From Paeniglutamicibacter sulfureus (GTDB lineage Bacteria > Actinomycetota > Actinomycetes > Actinomycetales > Micrococcaceae), in the NCBI RefSeq assembly GCF_039535115.1, contig NZ_BAAAWO010000001.1, positions 620,001 through 684,000 of the forward strand: a DNA stretch of 64,000 nucleotides. Reading direction: 5' to 3'. Both the position numbers and the translations under genes were made by a program. How positions within the stretch are numbered: the first letter of the stretch is position 1; every line of letters begins with the position of its first letter. Below the pieces are notes generated by a model. The model was not told the DNA's origin. It ran no database searches and saw nothing but the letters and a program-made list of their open reading frames with translations. This document shows, piece after piece, positions 62,686-64,000 of this stretch.

Positions 62686-62715
62686 ACTCTAGCACGGGTT
62701 TGGGGCGCACTTCAA
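62686..62715 (-). promoter_or_regulatory. Putative promoter of tRNA-Leu
   Basis: On the minus strand TTGAAG (62710-62715) and TAGAGT (62686-62691) are 18 bases apart, about 65 bases ahead of the tRNA. The rest of the 62621-62976 spacer shows no gene. Confidence 0.45.
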
Positions 62716-62976
62716 TTCGGGGGTTCCGTTGGCTAAAAACCCCGGGTTTACAAGGCTATTTGCGCCCGTTGGGGCGAAAAACCCCGCACCACCGCGTAGT
62801 TTGTGAGCAGAGTCATATCGATCGGGACAAATGCGTGATTCTCTCCCGTTCGGACAATAGGCTCTGCGGTGAGTGGCGTTGCGTAGGATGATGGTGTTTG
62901 CCAGCCCGATCACCACACGTGGCGGCACGCCAGCACCCTTGAACCAACCAGCGCGTTAGTAGGCGACCGAGCACCG

Positions 62977-64000
62977 ATGTCCACAACCACGACCCCTCCC
63001 AAGCGCATCGCGATGATTTCGTTGCACACCTCTCCGCTGGAACAGCCGGGGTCCGGGGACGCCGGCGGAATGAACGTGTACATCCGCCATCTGTCACTCG
63101 CGCTGGCCGAGCAAGGGGTTTGTGTCGATGTCTTTGTCCGCGGTGCCGGTGAAACCCGCGCCGTCGAGGTGGCGCCCGGATTCACCTGCCACGAGGTGCA
63201 GGCAGGACCCGCCGGCAAGCTCAGCAAGGAGGAACTCGCCGAGCACCTGGACGACGTGGCACTGGCGATCCAGCACTATGCCGCCACGCTTGCCCCCTAC
63301 GACGCGATCCACTCACACTACTGGCTCTCCGGAATCGTCGGGCTGCACCTGCGCGATGCCTGGCAGGTTCCGCTGGTGCACACCATGCACACCATGGGCA
63401 AGGTCAAGAAGATCTCGGCGCAGACCGAGGAATCCGGTGCCCGCATTCGCGGCGAAATGCTCTTGTGCGAACAGGCAGACCGGCTCACTGCCAACACGCC
63501 GGCCGAGGTCGAGGAATTGATCCACCTCTATGGCGCCGACGCGAAAACGCTGGACGTCGTGGAGCCGGGCGTGGACCTCGGCGTCTTCAACCCCGGGGTG
63601 TGCGAGCATCCCGGGAGCGCGCCGAATTCGCTACGCGTTCTCTTCGCCGGCCGCATCCAGAAGCTCAAGGGCCCACAGATCCTGGTGCGGGCCCTTGGCA
63701 TCCTCGCCCGCGAACGGCCCGACCTGGACGTGAGGCTCTCGGTCATCGGGGCGCGCTCGGGGTCCAAGGAGCTGAACCTGCAAAAGCTCGTCGAGGCCGA
63801 AGCGGTGGAGCACCTTGTGAGTTTCTCGCTGCCGATGCCCGCCGCGCATCTGGCCGAGGCCTTCCGCAGCACGGACGTGGTGGCCGTGCCGTCCTACAGC
63901 GAATCCTTCGGCCTGGTGGCCCTTGAGGCGCAGGCCTGCGGAACCCCGGTGCTGGCCCATCGCGTGGGCGGGCTGCCCTATGCCGTGCAGGACGGGCGCA
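62977..64000 (+). CDS. mshA: D-inositol-3-phosphate glycosyltransferase MshA, truncated by window
   Basis: At least 341 residues of the GT4 enzyme that starts mycothiol synthesis, transferring GlcNAc to inositol phosphate. SLHTSPLEQPGSGDAGGMNVYIRHL (in pieces, about 15-39) with the GGMNVY motif, HSHYWLSG (about 112-119), HTMHTMGKVKK (about 134-144), FAGRIQKLKGP (about 224-234) and SYSESFGLVALEAQACGTPV (about 308-327) are all diagnostic. No stop is reached at 64000. Together with mshC it shows a mycothiol-based thiol system. Confidence 0.94.
   Translation, partial: MSTTTTPPKRIAMISLHTSPLEQPGSGDAGGMNVYIRHLSLALAEQGVCVDVFVRGAGETRAVEVAPGFTCHEVQAGPAGKLSKEELAEHLDDVALAIQHYAATLAPYDAIHSHYWLSGIVGLHLRDAWQVPLVHTMHTMGKVKKISAQTEESGARIRGEMLLCEQADRLTANTPAEVEELIHLYGADAKTLDVVEPGVDLGVFNPGVCEHPGSAPNSLRVLFAGRIQKLKGPQILVRALGILARERPDLDVRLSVIGARSGSKELNLQKLVEAEAVEHLVSFSLPMPAAHLAEAFRSTDVVAVPSYSESFGLVALEAQACGTPVLAHRVGGLPYAVQDGR

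Noticed and set aside
62745..62800. GC-rich short inverted pieces before mshA, considered as a terminator or riboswitch
   Set aside because: The stems are only about 5 bp and match no known aptamer pattern.
1..64000. CRISPR array
   Set aside because: No series of regularly spaced direct repeats was seen anywhere.

Overview
The window reads as a chromosomal segment of a high-GC Gram-positive bacterium of the Micrococcaceae (Arthrobacter/Paeniglutamicibacter-like). Evidence is the complete Pup-proteasome locus with a fused PafBC regulator, two mycothiol genes (mshA, mshC), RbpA, polyprenol-phosphate-mannose synthase, high GC, and many GTG/TTG starts with ATGA or GTGA junctions. No database search was possible; family names rest on recognised motifs and gene order.

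Layout. 1-2078 is the truncated end of a secreted beta-propeller protein, followed by a RibD-C/DHFR-like reductase. 3017-7459 is a tightly overlapping minus-strand operon bioY - AMP-ligase - thiolase-like - bioM - bioN - CHY zinc finger, with two abutting BioQ-like operators at its promoter. 7907-11427 holds a GNAT acetyltransferase, an SGNH hydrolase, a GT4 glycosyltransferase and a DUF1801 protein. About 11.6-14.9 kb is a three-gene DDE transposon (DUF6431 zinc-ribbon/HTH, TniA-like transposase, ExeA/TniB-like ATPase). 15.2-18.6 kb is accessory DNA: a methyltransferase, a GNAT and three small membrane proteins.

18709-28660 is a complete Tn3-family transposon of 9,952 bp, with 38-bp inverted repeats (35/38 identical), a perfect 5-bp target duplication (GAAAA), resolvase and transposase. 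Its cargo is a chromate-resistance module: split chrB (two genes), chrA, a malate:quinone oxidoreductase, a beta-propeller lipoprotein and a decayed chrL-like remnant. A 14-bp palindrome GTAACCAYGGTTAC occurs at the three places expected for promoters of these genes and is the best candidate operator of a chromate regulon. Just right of the transposon lie two broken genes, a GNAT fragment and a frameshifted TnsA-like endonuclease.

30-35 kb is core genome: zapE-def, rlmA, nfeD-SPFH, and rbpA behind a textbook SigR/SigH-type promoter (GGAAT-N18-GTT). 35.2-41 kb carries ppm, an amidohydrolase and helY. 41-56 kb is the proteasome neighbourhood on the minus strand: HAD phosphatase, M50 protease and trmI lead into arc-dop-pup-prcB-prcA-pafA, two FKBP isomerases, pafBC, a small membrane protein, tatA, tatC and helY. 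A PAC2-family gene diverges from it. 56.9-64 kb holds mshC, uppP, two small conserved genes, an acyl-CoA dehydrogenase, an M20 peptidase, tRNA-Leu(GAG) and the start of mshA, which runs off the right edge.

The strongest candidates for new biology are the delimited chromate transposon with its putative palindromic regulon, and the biotin-transport operon whose thiolase-like member has lost conserved active-site residues.
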